A DNA stretch of 64,000 bases from Deuterostichococcus epilithicus. Lineage: Eukaryota > Chlorophyta > Trebouxiophyceae > Prasiolales > Stichococcaceae. The DNA is taken from positions 1,736,001 to 1,800,000 of the forward strand of contig JAVTLE010000014.1 of the NCBI GenBank assembly GCA_033439295.1, in the 5' to 3' direction. This document shows positions 23,116 to 35,033 of the stretch, one piece after another (position 1 is the first letter of the stretch; the number at the start of each line of letters is the position of its first letter). The translations under genes and the position numbers were made by a program. The notes below the pieces were generated by a model. It saw nothing but the letters and a program-made list of their open reading frames with translations. It had not been told where the DNA came from and searched no databases.

Positions 23116-24445
23116 ATGTGTGCAAAGGCATGGTTCGCACCGTGCGCGCCAGATCTGCGCATCTGCTGCCCTTCAGGTCGCATCCATCATCAGCGACAGG
23201 AGGAAGCCGAGCGCGCAGGCAGCTGCTGCCGCCGCTTGCGGCAGGCACAATGTGCAGCCAGCAAGGGCTTTGGCGCGAAGCCTGCAGCGCGTGAGGGTCC
23301 CAGTGCTCCTTGACTATAAGCGCTGATCTGCACCGAGTGACGCCACCACATGCATGGGCGGCTGGACTGAGGCGGTCATTCCCATGCAGCGCCTGTGAAG
23401 AAAATCAAGAGCACCAGCCCTGACGCGGACGTGGCAAAGTGGGAGGTCAACAGGAAGCTGTGCCCCTGCGGCTCGGGAAAGGGCTACGAGGTGGCGTGCG
23501 ATGTGTGCCATGCGCATGACCCTGTGCGCATGACCCTGGTTCTGTGCCGCAGCTCTGTTCTACCCCTGTCAGTGGCCATGTTTGCACATCGCAGGGCTGC
23601 TGTCAGCGCTACCATGACGGCGAGGTGGAGCCGACGGCAGAGGCGGTGATGCGAGCTCGTTTCAGTGCCTACGTCAAGGGAGAGGTGCGAGGGGCGGCAG
23701 CCCGCAATGAGCTGTGTGCGCTGAAATCTGGTGGCCGCCTCTGGTTGCAGCGGCGGGCCATCTTCGAACCGAACAGGGAAGAGCTGCTGAACCTTCACGT
23801 ACAAATACCTGCAGATCGAGTACATTCTCGAAACAACGCACACGGAAAACCCTGCTCTGGAGGGATCCAAACGCGACGGCAAGGTAGTGTCAACCTTCCG
23901 ACAGGATGTGCAGGCGACGCATGACAAGGTGGGTGCTGGCCTTTGACCCCTCTGAGTACATGGGCGCTCGTGGGGCAGGCTCGGGAGCCTGGCTTGAAAT
24001 ACTTCCAGCGAGCTGATTGCAAGGCGGCGCGTGCTGGTGCAATGTGAAAGCCCGGACATTGACGGTGGCTGTGTCAGGTACGATGGCTCCGGTTGAAGGT
24101 GCTGAAGCAAGACTCAGGCCCAGGCAGCCACGAGAACGAGGCCTTTGTGGCGTTTCAGACTTGGCTCAAGTTCAAGAACCAGCGCGGCCAGCGGCAGCGT
24201 GGCACCCGCACCGAGACGATGCAAGAGCGCAGGTGACGCTAAACTATGCTGATGCGGGCTTGGCACACGTAGAGCTGCCTGCACACTCGTAAGGTCTGAA
24301 GCTTTCGAGGCATTCTGACTGCTTCACGTACTGGGGAGCTGACTGCCCCACTCTCTCTCTCTGCAGCCGGTTCCTGCGAGACTCTGGCACGCGGCGGTGG
24401 CAATACGTTGATGGAGTGAATGATTGGGACTTGCATCAGTACTGA
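23116..24445 (+). CDS. YchJ/UPF0225-like SEC-C motif protein
   Basis: Six exons: 23116-23290, 23390-23490, 23595-23684, 23815-23928, 24078-24232 and 24367-24445; about 237 residues. The metal-binding motif CPCGSGKGYEGCCQRYH is split by intron 2. It is followed by AEAVMRARFSAYVKGEIEYI, ETTHTENPALEGS, a Trp/Lys-rich middle (TWLKFKNQRGQ), and the C-terminal RRWQYVDGVNDWDL. This is the order of bacterial YchJ: a zinc-binding SEC-C motif fused to an NTF2-like domain. The molecular role is unknown in any organism to my knowledge. The N-terminal 60 residues are Ala/Arg/Cys-rich and could be an organelle transit peptide. The first exon start (ATG 23116) is the least certain part; an acceptor at about 23177 would allow an upstream first exon. 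Confidence 0.9.
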
Positions 24446-25040
24446 CGATGTACATTGGATGCGCGGACGGCCTTGCTGCGAGCTTTCAAACGTCTTGCAT
24501 CGAGGATGTGGTATCCTGCCTGCAATATTTGCCGCTGCAAGCTGAAACTAAATGTTGCACGCTGCTGCCTTTATCTCCGGACTCCAGACTAGCCTGGCGA
24601 ATGCTAAACCCACTGAAACTGCACATCAGATTAAGCAGTCCTCCAGAATCAATGAAGACCCACACAATTCCTCCTACGTCATGACCCCGTCATGAAACCG
24701 TGACCCGACAGCCTCGTCACCATACCACAAACTGACAAGACTTTTCTGGCGCTGCCTGCACCGCCATACAAGCGCAGATGCAGAATGCAAAGGCTGACTC
24801 GTTGCTGAGCCGCCCCGCTGCCTGCACCCTGCCTGCACAGCTTGCCCTCAGTTGCCGCCCAACCCACTTGAAAACCTCGACCAACTTCACACATCGTCAG
24901 AACCCGGTTGCATGCCTGTTGCGAATTGTCTTCCTGACCCCATGTCGCCCTCGCTACTCGCCATACATCGGCGCCTCTCGGATCCTTGCCCTCCTGCCCT
25001 CCTCATGGAGGAGCTCCCACGACTTTACGGTCCCGTCACG
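24446..25040. other. Convergent intergenic region
   Basis: These 595 bp separate the YchJ-like and FIG4 stop codons. They are lower in GC than the coding parts and are presumably two 3' UTRs. I see no other feature. Confidence 0.55.
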
Positions 25041-28000
25041 TCAGATGCGCTGCGGTCCAATGTCGTCGACCAGGCTCGGCACCTTGCACAGCCGCTCGTA
25101 GGTGCCGCGCAGCCCGGGGGGCTCCTGGACGCTCTGTGTCTCCGCGATGAACCTGCGGGCATCAGCAGACTGTCGTTTCCACCAGGCGCAAGGCAAGCAG
25201 CTCTGCAGACATCAGCGCAGCAGCCGGCGCAACAGCCGCTGAAACGGGAGGTGGCTGGCCGTACGCCTTTGGGAGCCAGCCCTGGTACCAAGCACAGGCC
25301 TATGGAACAGCAGGATGCCAGCACATCATGTGGACGGGAGCAGGAGCTGGAGAAATTCGCACCGGCTGTAGTGCTTCGTGAGGGCGGCGTCGGCGGCGAA
25401 CCAGGCGGCGAGGTGCTCCTCGGAGGCCAGCCACCAGGCCATCAGGAAGGGGCTGATGCCCAGCTGCGCGGAGCCGCCCGCCAGGAAGGCGCCGATGCTG
25501 GGCGCGCTCACGCGCACCTCCGTGCGACGCCCCGCCGCCATCATGTCTGTGTTGCGTGTGCAATGGACGACCATGGGATTGCTGGGTTTCGTGTAATGCG
25601 CACAGCACCAGCACTTGAATGCAAGGAGCCGAGACCACCACAACACACCCTGGCTGATGGTGCCGGGACGAGGAGAGACACCTGTCAGCGCCAGGGCGGG
25701 GGCTGTGATGGGCGCCCGCCCGGCGGCCTTGCGCAGCGGCGGCGACGGTGGGCTCGGCACGGCAGACGCCAGCAGCTCCGGCCTGCAGCACGTGTTCTTG
25801 ATAGTCAGCACATATCTGACAGGGTGCTCGCCGCCATTCGGCAGGGGCCATGCGAGGTGCGGCGGCGGCACTTCGGCAGCAGCAGCGTTAGCAGCGTTGG
25901 CAATGCCCACTTCAGCTGCTCGGCTGCGGCAGGTTTCCCTCTGCGCGCCATCCGCAGAGTGCTGCAGCACCAGGTCAATGTGGCACCTGTCATCGTCGAA
26001 GGTGGGCGAGTCGCCCATCTCCCAAATGCTGTCGCCGTGGTTGAGCGTCGACTTGGGGCTGCCGCCGATGGCCCTGGCGTCAGCGGCCTGCGCAGAGCGC
26101 ACCAGCCGCAGCAGCCCGGAGTCCGTGCTCTGCGTCCGCCGCACGCCTGTGTGCACCGGTGCAGCGCTTGTCGATATGTTTGGGCACCGTCGACCAAGAA
26201 TCCGCCACCAGTCGTACTTGGAAGTTAAACCCCGACCGCGTTGCTCCTGTGCCAGCTTCATACCTTGGCTTGCGCGTCACCAAAAGGTCCTTGGCCAGTG
26301 ACGCAAACGTTCACTTGCAGGTCAAGCACGGGATCAGGCAGAAGGTCGCCCACCGGTCAGCACCGGCGGCGGCACGGCGGCGGACTTGAGGTGCGAGAAG
26401 TCCGCGCTGATGCGGCGGCTGCCGCCATCGCTGGCGCCGCCGCCATGCTCCGCGATGGGCGGCAGGCCCTGCCGCTGTGTGGGAGCCGTGCCGGCGTCGG
26501 CGGCCGCGGGTTTTCGGCGCCCCAGCGGAGCCGCCAGCCACTGTGGCAAGTACGCCCGCTGCGACCGCGTAGCATGCAGCCGCACATGGTGCACCTGAGT
26601 CGCGCAGGATGTGAACAGGGGTTGTGGGAACGGGGGGTTATCATATCGCATAGCCCCGCTTGAGCTTATGAAGCAGTTGGAGAGTGAGCTCCAATGCTAA
26701 GGCCTGAGGGTGCAGCATCCTGAGCTCTCGGCAAGCCACAATTCGAGTCTACGTGTGCAGCATGGAACAAAGAGCCTCTGATGACAAACATGGAGCGCCA
26801 CGCACAGCGCCCCTGAGACACTCGCAAGTCAGGGGCTGGCGCCTCACCACGTCAGGCTGCTGTCCGATGAGCTTGTCCAGAGACTCGAGCTTGACGCGGC
26901 GGCGCGCCGGCAGCGGCGCAACCGCGCTGTGCTGGGCGGCCGGCGCCGGGTCCTGCCCGGGAGGCGCGGCGTTGCCGTCGCCGGCTGGCAGCCCCTCAGC
27001 GTCGCCTGGCATGGCGGCGGACGCCGGCGCGTCGACAGCGAGCTCGGAGTGCGCCGGGCTGCCGGGCTGCGAGTCCTCAAACTCCGATGCTGGCAGTCGG
27101 TGCTCCACGGGGCTGCCACGCCGCTCTGGCTGCGTATGGCGACCTCCCTGCTGCGGGCTGCCCGAATGCTGCGGTGCTGTACCCGCTGAGATCGGCTGCG
27201 CGATGGGGTGCGCACGCCACTGCGGCGAGCTGAAGGGGCTGACGCCGCCGCCGCTGGCGCAGGGCACCGCCGGCGCAGTGCTCGGCCGGCCGGAAGCGGC
27301 CGCCGCTCGCCGCAGATGCTGCGCGGCCGCCGCCTCCTCTGCCAGCATGCGGGCCACGCGCATGGTGCCGGGGCTGCCGTCAAGGCTGCGGCGGCGGCCG
27401 GCCGCGCCGAGCGCGGCCGCCGCGGCTTCGTCGGCGACGCCCAGCGGCGGCGCGGCGGGCGAGGCCGCGCCGGAGCCCGGGAAGCGCCACAGCCCGCCGC
27501 CGCCGCCCTTGCCACTGCCGCTGCCATTGCCGCCTGCGCCGCGGCCTGCCAGCTCGGCCGACGCCGCCCTGCTGAGGGAGCCGCTGGCGCTGGACGCCCG
27601 CTTGAGCGTTCCTGCAGCAGCATCCAGGAACCTTGGTCAGTGGTCGCTCGCGTGCACGCGCCGCACACAGCAGTGCAGCATGGCCATAGCAGATCGGCAT
27701 GCAGACTAAGATGTTACAAAAAATGAGCCGCTGAGACAGCATGTCAAAAATCAGATGTTGCATGCGCACCTGAGGAGTAGTGCAGGTAGTAGTCCGAGTC
27801 CAGGTCCCACAGCGCGGGCCGCCCCGCCCGCGGCACTGGCACCAGCCAGAAAAGCGAACCAGTTTAGGTTCAATGACCAACGTTGGGGAGGTGTTGACGG
27901 TTCGTTCCCCAAGTTTCAGCAGCGCTGGCACTGCACGAGATGCTGTGTCAAGCACCCTGCATGCAAAGCGGCAGGACAGCTGCAGAGCCGTCAACACTTC

Positions 28001-31000
28001 AGCAGTGTCATTGGACCCCAGCGGCGCGCACCAAAGTTGCCCAGGAAGAGGTTGATGGCGGCCTGCTTCTCAGCGTCCGTGTACGCGTTTGAGTAGAAAC
28101 GGCGGATGGAAGTCATCAGGTCCCGCGATTGCGTCGCCGCCTCCCAGTCGCCGCGCTGCCGCTGGAAGAACGTGGAGTGCGCCTCCGAGCCGCCGTACTG
28201 CAGGGTGCGTTTCATATCGCAGGTGAGGCCGGCCGCATGCACACATCCAGTGTCACTGCTGTCAGGCGGGTACAACCCTGGGTGCAGGGTACAGCTAGTC
28301 AAGGGCAGACCCTGAAGCCCGAACCCGACTGGGTGCTGGCGCTCGCATCCAGATCAGGTCGCTCGAGACACCGCCAGCTTTGGCGACGAGGGCGTGGCAC
28401 CTGGCGGGCGAGCGTGTTGCCGGCGCTCTCGTACAGCTCCATGAGGTGGCGCGCCAGCGAGGAGCGGGCATCGATGGCGGGGCTGTCGGAGATGCCTAGC
28501 GCCGCCAGCTGGCGGCCCAGGCCCGCCAGGCCAGCCGCGAACTGGGCGACATTGGTGCGGTCCAGGCAGTCGATGCAGTTGGTGCGCAGCACGCCCTGCT
28601 GCACCACCTGGGGTGCAGTCGCACAGCGGTGGTGCGGGGTCAGGACGCGCCCGGCACGGCTGGTGAGGGGGTGCATGGCACACATGCGGGCCTCGCGCCA
28701 CATGGCGCGGAAGCGGATGTCGACAGCATGAGGTCATGGAGCCTCCAGCAGGGCGCGGGAACGCTGACCCCTGCACAGCCAGGCCGCCTTCAGTCGCATC
28801 CCACTGGCAACAGCCCCGTGAGGGAAGGGCACACGGTTGCACAAGGGGCAGGCGCGTGACGCGCACCTGCGGCCCGACGGCAGACTTGTGTACGAGCAGG
28901 CCGGTGAGGTCGAGGCAGGACTGCACGATGGGCACCAGGCTGTCCAGCAGCGCGGAGCCGCGCTGCTTTGCGTGGTAGTTCATGTCGAAGGGCAGGTGCT
29001 GCACCTGCTCCTCTGCCGCCGCCTGCACGTGAGGCAGTCTTGTGGGAGCCGCAATGCCCGTCGCCCAGCGCAGGCTGCGCTGTTGCTGGCGTATGATGTG
29101 CGCAGGCTGTCTGGAAGCAGGTTGGCACCAGCGCCGCTTTCCGGCAGGATGCGCTCGTGTGCCGCAAGCTCTGCGGCGCCAGCGGCGCCAGGGGAGGGTC
29201 GGGTCGAGTCGCCAAGCTAAAGCAAACAGAGCCGGCTTGGCCGGGGACGGGGCGCGCACCGTCTGGTTGATGTAGGAGATGGCGACGTCGAACTCGCTGC
29301 GCAGCACGATCTCACGCGGGTGCTTCTCCACGGCCTTGACCAGGTCCAGGCACACAATGGGCGAGCCGTAGCGCGCCCGCATGTCCTCGAAGTGTGTGCG
29401 CGTGGCGCTGCATGGGAGTAACTAGTCGGTCAGCATCTGAGTACTGCCTGTTCCCCCCTCACACCAGGTCCCAGCTCGCCTTGACTGTCACATACGGGGT
29501 AGGACCTGGGGCCAGACGCTGCGCAGCGGCTCGGGTGCAGGTGCAGCACAGGCGGCGCAACAGGGGAAACTTGAGAACAGTAAGGACTCGCGAGAGATGT
29601 GCACCTGTACAGAGGGTCGAAGGTCTGCGGGAACAAGGGGCACGTGTCACATCAAGTGTTCTTCTGCTGGTCACGAAGCTGAGCTGTCAATTGCACGGAT
29701 ACTGTTCTCCAACTCGTCAAGGAAACTCCAGCGTGCACATTTCCTCTGTGAAAGTCGAGCTGAAGCGATTCAGCGCAGAATGCAGAGTCCAGAGGAGGAT
29801 CACCTGCAGCAGGATGTCCGGTTTCGACAGCCGGCTGCCCTGTTGGCTCCAGTACAGCGGGATGGAGCCCCGCACCTGCAAGATCGGGGTCCGACAGTCA
29901 GCCACCCCTGCAGCTGAGCTGTCGGAGTGACAGAAGCACACAAGCATTGCCTGTGCAGAGTGCAGGGCATCAGATGTCCAGCACAAGCAGATCCGACTGA
30001 CTGAAAGGGACGAACGAGCACCAGCAGATGGGCAGCATCTTGCTTGATCGAACCTGCACGATGGATGAGAGTAAGGGACTGGCGTGGCGCCGGTCCAGGC
30101 CCGCCCACACGATCTGCTCTGTCTCCACATCGTTTGCCACCCGGCCCTGCAGGCCAACATGCGCAGCCCACTACAGGTTGGTCGATGGACACCTTGTCAT
30201 CTCCTCTGCTAGGGGGGCATGCCAGGCGTGCTGCAGAAGTCGTGGGCCTGGTCTGCAAGCATGCCAGGCTTGAGGGGCCTGCACACAGTAATGATGCACC
30301 CACCTCGTGGTTGACGCCACGCTTCTGGTAGCGGGTGCCCGCAAAGTGGCGGCTGCGGCGGGCGACGAGCGTGATGGTGAGCGCCTGGCCAAACACCGCC
30401 AGCGTGCGCTGCTGCCAGAAACCGTGGATCAGGGGCACCACCCACCGGTCGTTGCCCAGCACCTCCCTCAGCGGCCTGCACACAGGGCTGGCACATCTTG
30501 ATGAAAGAGAACAGGGGCAAGCATGCACGGCCTCTGGCACAGCCTTGTTCACATACAGTGGGTGTGACCGTTGTCGGCATGCCATGAGAATTGCAGTCAA
30601 GGACAGGAGCGCGGTCAGGAGAGAACGAGGCAGGCTGGGAGCAACATCATGACCTACGAACAGACAGACAGCGGCCAAGTTCTGAAGTTGAAGTTTCGTC
30701 AAACCTGGCCAGGTGGTCGTTCCACACAAACATGCTGTCGAAGCGGTCCTGCTGCGCGGCGGACGTCATGTTCTTCTGCAGCGTCGCCGCGATGTGGTAG
30801 GTATACGAGAAGAAGAAATCTTGTGTGAGGTCCATGCCCAGCAGCAACTTGCGGTATCGCTTCTCCGTGATGCTCTCCTGCCCCTGTACAAGGTTCAGGA
30901 AGCAATTGTTCAGAGAGGCAGCGTGAGGTTGGATTTCTGAGGTTCAGGTACAATATGGCAGTGCAGGACAGTGGCGTACGCCATGAGCATCACTGCAGGG

Positions 31001-31969
31001 GGGATCTTGACCACCTTTCTCCCACCGGGCCCCGTGCAGCTGCTGCTACTTGACGCAAGCATCACGCGAGGTGGAGTTGTGGCGGGTGAACACCGCACCT
31101 GCGCCGAAGGCTGGACAAGCGGCACCAGCGCGGTGTCGCTGATGCTGTACACCTTGTGGCCGCACAGGTTGCCCTGGTAAGCCCGCTTGGTGATGAGCAG
31201 CAGGTAGTGTCCCTCCAGTAGCTGGAAGCAGCCAATGACGCCATACGCCTGCGGATGAGTACGCATGTGTCATGTCAGACTTCCTCAGGAAGAGCAGGAA
31301 GGTGACATCGGCGTGCGACGTGTAAAGGCTTCCGTCGCCGGTGCTGGCGATGATCTTGCTGCTGGTGCAAAGCAGCTTGAGTGCTTGAGGCCCCTCAAGA
31401 TGGCATGTCCCAGAAATCACCAGCCGCACACTCGCGTGCACGCTGCATGGCCAAACTGCGATACGATAGCAGGAAGATCTATTGAGGCGATCTGGCACTA
31501 TCGCGACGGTACGAGCCTTTCATTTCGGCCATGCAACAGCGCGTCGACACACCGAAATTGCGCACTGGCGTAGGACGCCATACGCACCTTGCAGACGAGC
31601 TGCAGCCCCCCATTGGAGCTGCCGGAGTTGCCAGCATGTATCTGACGCAGCAGCGCGCCGCACTCCTGCTGGCTCAGCGACGAAGTCGTTTCGTGCGCTT
31701 CCAGCTCCGGAAAGGCCTTGTCTCCGACAGCCGGTGCGCCGCGCACCAGCGTGAGCACCACCCACCGTCCGTGCGATTTGCTCCGGCCGACCAGAAAGTA
31801 CCGCTGCGTCGTGCTGCGTCAAGGAAAGGCCCGCACGTGTCGTTCCGGAAGCGCAAGACATGCACGGCGATGGTCAGGCGTGCAGGTGCGATCGCGCAGC
31901 ACTGTCTCACCTGTAAAGGTAAAATTCTGAAAGAACAAGCTGCGCAGGGTCCAAAGGGGCGCTCGTCAT
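25041..31969 (-). CDS. FIG4: FIG4/SAC-domain phosphoinositide phosphatase
   Basis: Nineteen exons run from 31911-31969 and 31588-31813 down to 25152-25041, together about 1091 residues. The Sac domain is complete: [121 protein letters not shown], and the CX5R active site [33 protein letters not shown] and LDSDYYLHY are FIG4-specific. The family removes the 5-phosphate of PI(3,5)P2 on endolysosomal or vacuolar membranes, in complex with PIKfyve/Fab1 and Vac14. Exon 8 (29605-29624) has only 20 bases. A disordered region of about 330 residues (26354-27611) separates the Sac domain from a C-terminal segment. It is divergent from the coiled-coil gene. Internal exons 25682-25782 and 25987-26146 are the least certain. 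Confidence 0.94.
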
Positions 31970-32407
31970 GGCTGTCCGGCAGGTGTAGGAGCTCGCGTTG
32001 TTGCACCGGCAGGGTTGGCCACTGCCAGCGATTATTACACGCCGGCGACCGGCGCGTGCAGCTGCTCCCAGCAGCAGCAGCCTCTGGCGGCTGCGCTGGG
32101 GGGGTGGCGCTCGCGACTGCGGGCGCTCGCTGGCGCGGCAGAAGCTGGCTGTCGATGAGGTGGCGAGCTGGCGACTCGCAGGAGACAGTGCCGTACTCCT
32201 GTCGCCGCCGGCCGTTTATTCAGCGCGCTTTGTGCGTTGGCACCTGATATGGAGGGGAAACGGGTTGCCACTCGCGTGATTATGACAGAATCAGACAGCA
32301 TTTCACGTTCACGTACTCTGTTCTGTTACGTGTCCTCATAGCACGGCCCGGGTGCTCCACCCGGCAAGTGCCAGCAACCACTCGCTGATCCGTGAGGAAC
32401 GCTCGCG
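31970..32407. promoter_or_regulatory. Divergent promoter region, FIG4 / coiled-coil gene
   Basis: A 438 bp gap between two outward-pointing ATGs. A GC-rich block at 32040-32130 and a more AT-rich block at 32275-32330 are visible; no motif is diagnostic. Confidence 0.5.
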
Positions 32408-34018
32408 ATGGCTGGCTCACTGAACTGGCGGGTCCGCATCTCGGAAATGGAGGTATGCTGGCGTTGCCATCCTCTGACCACAATGTTCAAAGTGACGACA
32501 GACAGAGCTAAAAGCAGGGAAATCGGCTCTGCTTACATGCCGTGGCACCGCAGGCGCTGCTAAACTCCAGGCAGCAGGAGCTGCGGGCGCAGCTTGAGCA
32601 GAGAGCGGTGTCAGAAGCCGGCGTGGAAGCGCGGCAGCAGCAGCGGGTGCGTGTGCCTGACTTTTGCAGTAGGTCTGTCTCTTGACGGAAGCACGCAGCT
32701 TCGAGGAGGGATTGACTGCAGTGGGCCACCTCCATCCGCCGCAGGAAGCGGCCCTGCTGGAGCTCCTGCAGCTGAAGAGCAAACATGCTGTGGCATCTTT
32801 GAAGCTGGCGCAGCTGAGGAAGCAGCTGGCGGGGGGCTCTGACGAGTGCAGCGCAGAGGCGCAGGGGTGCGCCGACTAATGAGCATGGCAGAAACGACAC
32901 TAGCATGCCTAAAGCCATGCGTCGCATTTGCAGGCCCTCTATGCCGTTGGGGACGCTCAGCGAGCTGCTACTCAGAACCTACCCATGAAGTTGCCTTTCT
33001 TGGGTTCAGGCTGGAGCAGGAGTACAGGAGGCTCGCCAGCGAAGTGCAGGCGATGCGAGAGGCACAGCGGAGGGAACGGCTGATGATCAGCGAGTTTGCT
33101 GCGCTAGCAGAGGAACACGTCATGGATGCGGCGGCGCCGCTCGAACAGGCGCAGCAGGACCTGGAAGAGGTGATGCATCTTGCCAATCGTATGCATACTC
33201 TGTGACAATAATGTGCTAATTCAAGCGGCAGGAAGGGGCTGCGTGCTGCACTAGCTGGCACCTCCCCCCTCGCCCCCCCTTACCTTGTTGCTCCAGACGC
33301 GCCAAGCATCCATTGGCATGCATGATCAGCCAGAAGACCTCAGACGAGCGCGCCGCCAAGTGCCTGCCGCCACGCAGGCACAGCGGCAGCTGCGGGAACA
33401 GGCACGGCAGGCGCAGCCGACGGCCGCCCTGGAGGCGCAGGCGGCGGCGTTTGACGCCAAGGCGGCAGCGATGCAGGCGGACTGCCAGGCCGCTACGCGG
33501 TGGCTGGCGGATGTGCAGGCCGAGAATCAGGTGCTGCAACGGCTCGTCGGCGAGCAGCGGGCCGCCAACAAGCGCTGCCAGGCCGACCATGGCCTGAAGC
33601 CATCACTGCCCTCGGTGCATGTGTTTATCACTGAAGTTTGCTGGCCCTCCACCAGCGTGTGTGATGCGTCATGAGCATGTCTTCTGATACACGCATCCAC
33701 CCAGCTGAAGGGCAATATGGAAGGAGCGGGTGCTGCAGGTCCTGAACAAGGAGGCTGCCGAACTGCAAGCGCTGCGTGGCAGGTGCGTCACTTTGATTAT
33801 TCGATCATACAGCATATCATACAGCAGCCTGCCGGGGTGGTTGGACCTGCTCCCACCCTATGACACCCGTCAACCCTGACAAAATGTGCTGATTGCTTGT
33901 TGTGCGCAGGCTGGAAGAGACCAGGCAAGCCAGCGACCGCCTTGCATCGGAAGAACTGAAGCTGGACCACGCGGTTGCCGAGTCCAAGGCACAGCTGGTG
34001 GATTTGTCCTCGGCCTGA
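32408..34018 (+). CDS. Coiled-coil protein of unknown family
   Basis: Seven or more exons: 32408-32452, 32554-32646, 32745 to about 32865, 33010-33169, 33297 to about 33600, about 33712-33780, and 33910-34018. The protein is almost wholly charged and helical, with Leu/Ala heptads, for example LNSRQQELRAQLEQRA, ALLELLQLKSKHAV, LEQEYRRLASEVQAMREAQ, LREQARQAQPTAALEAQ, ERVLQVLNKEAAELQALRG and a last exon LEETRQASDRLASEELKL. There is no signal peptide, membrane helix or enzyme motif. Such long coiled coils occur in centrosomal, ciliary and Golgi proteins, but I cannot assign one. Exon ends near 32865 and 33600 are approximate. It shares a promoter region with FIG4. Confidence 0.72.
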
Positions 34019-35033
34019 ATCAGATCTGCATATGTGAGCTGCGCAGCACAACATAGCGGTCTGATCTCCCTGAGCTGAACATATCTATCACCTATATAAG
34101 CGGGCTGCATGCGGATAAAGAGGAGGAGGACAGGGCGTGTCGGTTCATGTAGCAAAACATGGAGGCACCGTCCGCGACCTGTTACAGCTCAGACTTCTGA
34201 GGCTTCTCGCCACCACCACAAGTAGACCGCAAGTTCTAGGATACCAAAATAATGCACAAACTATGTTGCCAAAAGGGTCTAACTCGTGGCCCTTACAACT
34301 GTGCGTGTTCACCACCAAGATGTACACACGACGCTCAGGTAGGTTCTGCACGGCGCCGCCGCATGAGCCTCCATTGACGGGCCACCTGCGAGAGTGTCTA
34401 ACATGACACGAGTGCAGCTCACCTGGAATGGCTCACCTGACTGCTGTGAAGGCTGCAACGCTGCGGCTGCGTTCTGGCGCTGCTCTGCCGCTGAGTGGAG
34501 ACGGTTCGTGTGGAAAACAGAGCGAGGCCAACCTGGCAGCTGGAGCTGTCGCTGGAGATGTAGATACGGCTGAAGCTTGCGTCACTCGAGGCTGCGTCAG
34601 GCGACGCTGCAGCATGAACCTATGGAGATGGCCGCGCCGGTGCTGCATTGCTGATGGTGAGACACTGGATGCTGGTGCTGTACCAGCTGGAGAGGCAAGC
34701 CGCAAGCCGTGGCTGCTGCTGTGCTGCTTACATGGTGCAACTGCCGACCACAATCACGCCCCTGTTGGCATGCAGGGCTGTCCCCTGACAGCTGCAGGAA
34801 CGGCAACGACAACAGATCTGGCCAGGGCCTCAACTTTTCATCACAGCACTGGCTTCCCGCGCTCATGCGCCCCTGCTCCGAGGTGGAGGCTGTCTCCTCT
34901 GCCCTCTGCGCTGCCCCTGCCGCCCTCTGCGCTGCTCTGCGCTGCGGATGCCGCTGCGGCTGCCGCTGCGGTGTCAGGCTGCGGGGCGAAAAGGTTGTGG
35001 GCGGTGCGAGCCGGTTGCCCAGCTCCGGAGGGT
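34019..35033. other. Convergent intergenic region, about 1 kb
   Basis: This lies between the stop codons of the coiled-coil and RRM genes. Long open frames exist on both strands but look like GC-driven chance frames without family resemblance. A TATA-like CTATATAAGCGG occurs at about 34091-34102. Confidence 0.45.

Noticed and set aside
24852-26228. A 458-residue plus-strand open frame
   Set aside because: It is antisense to FIG4 exons and shows no family resemblance; the FIG4 exons on the other strand are supported by phase and homology.
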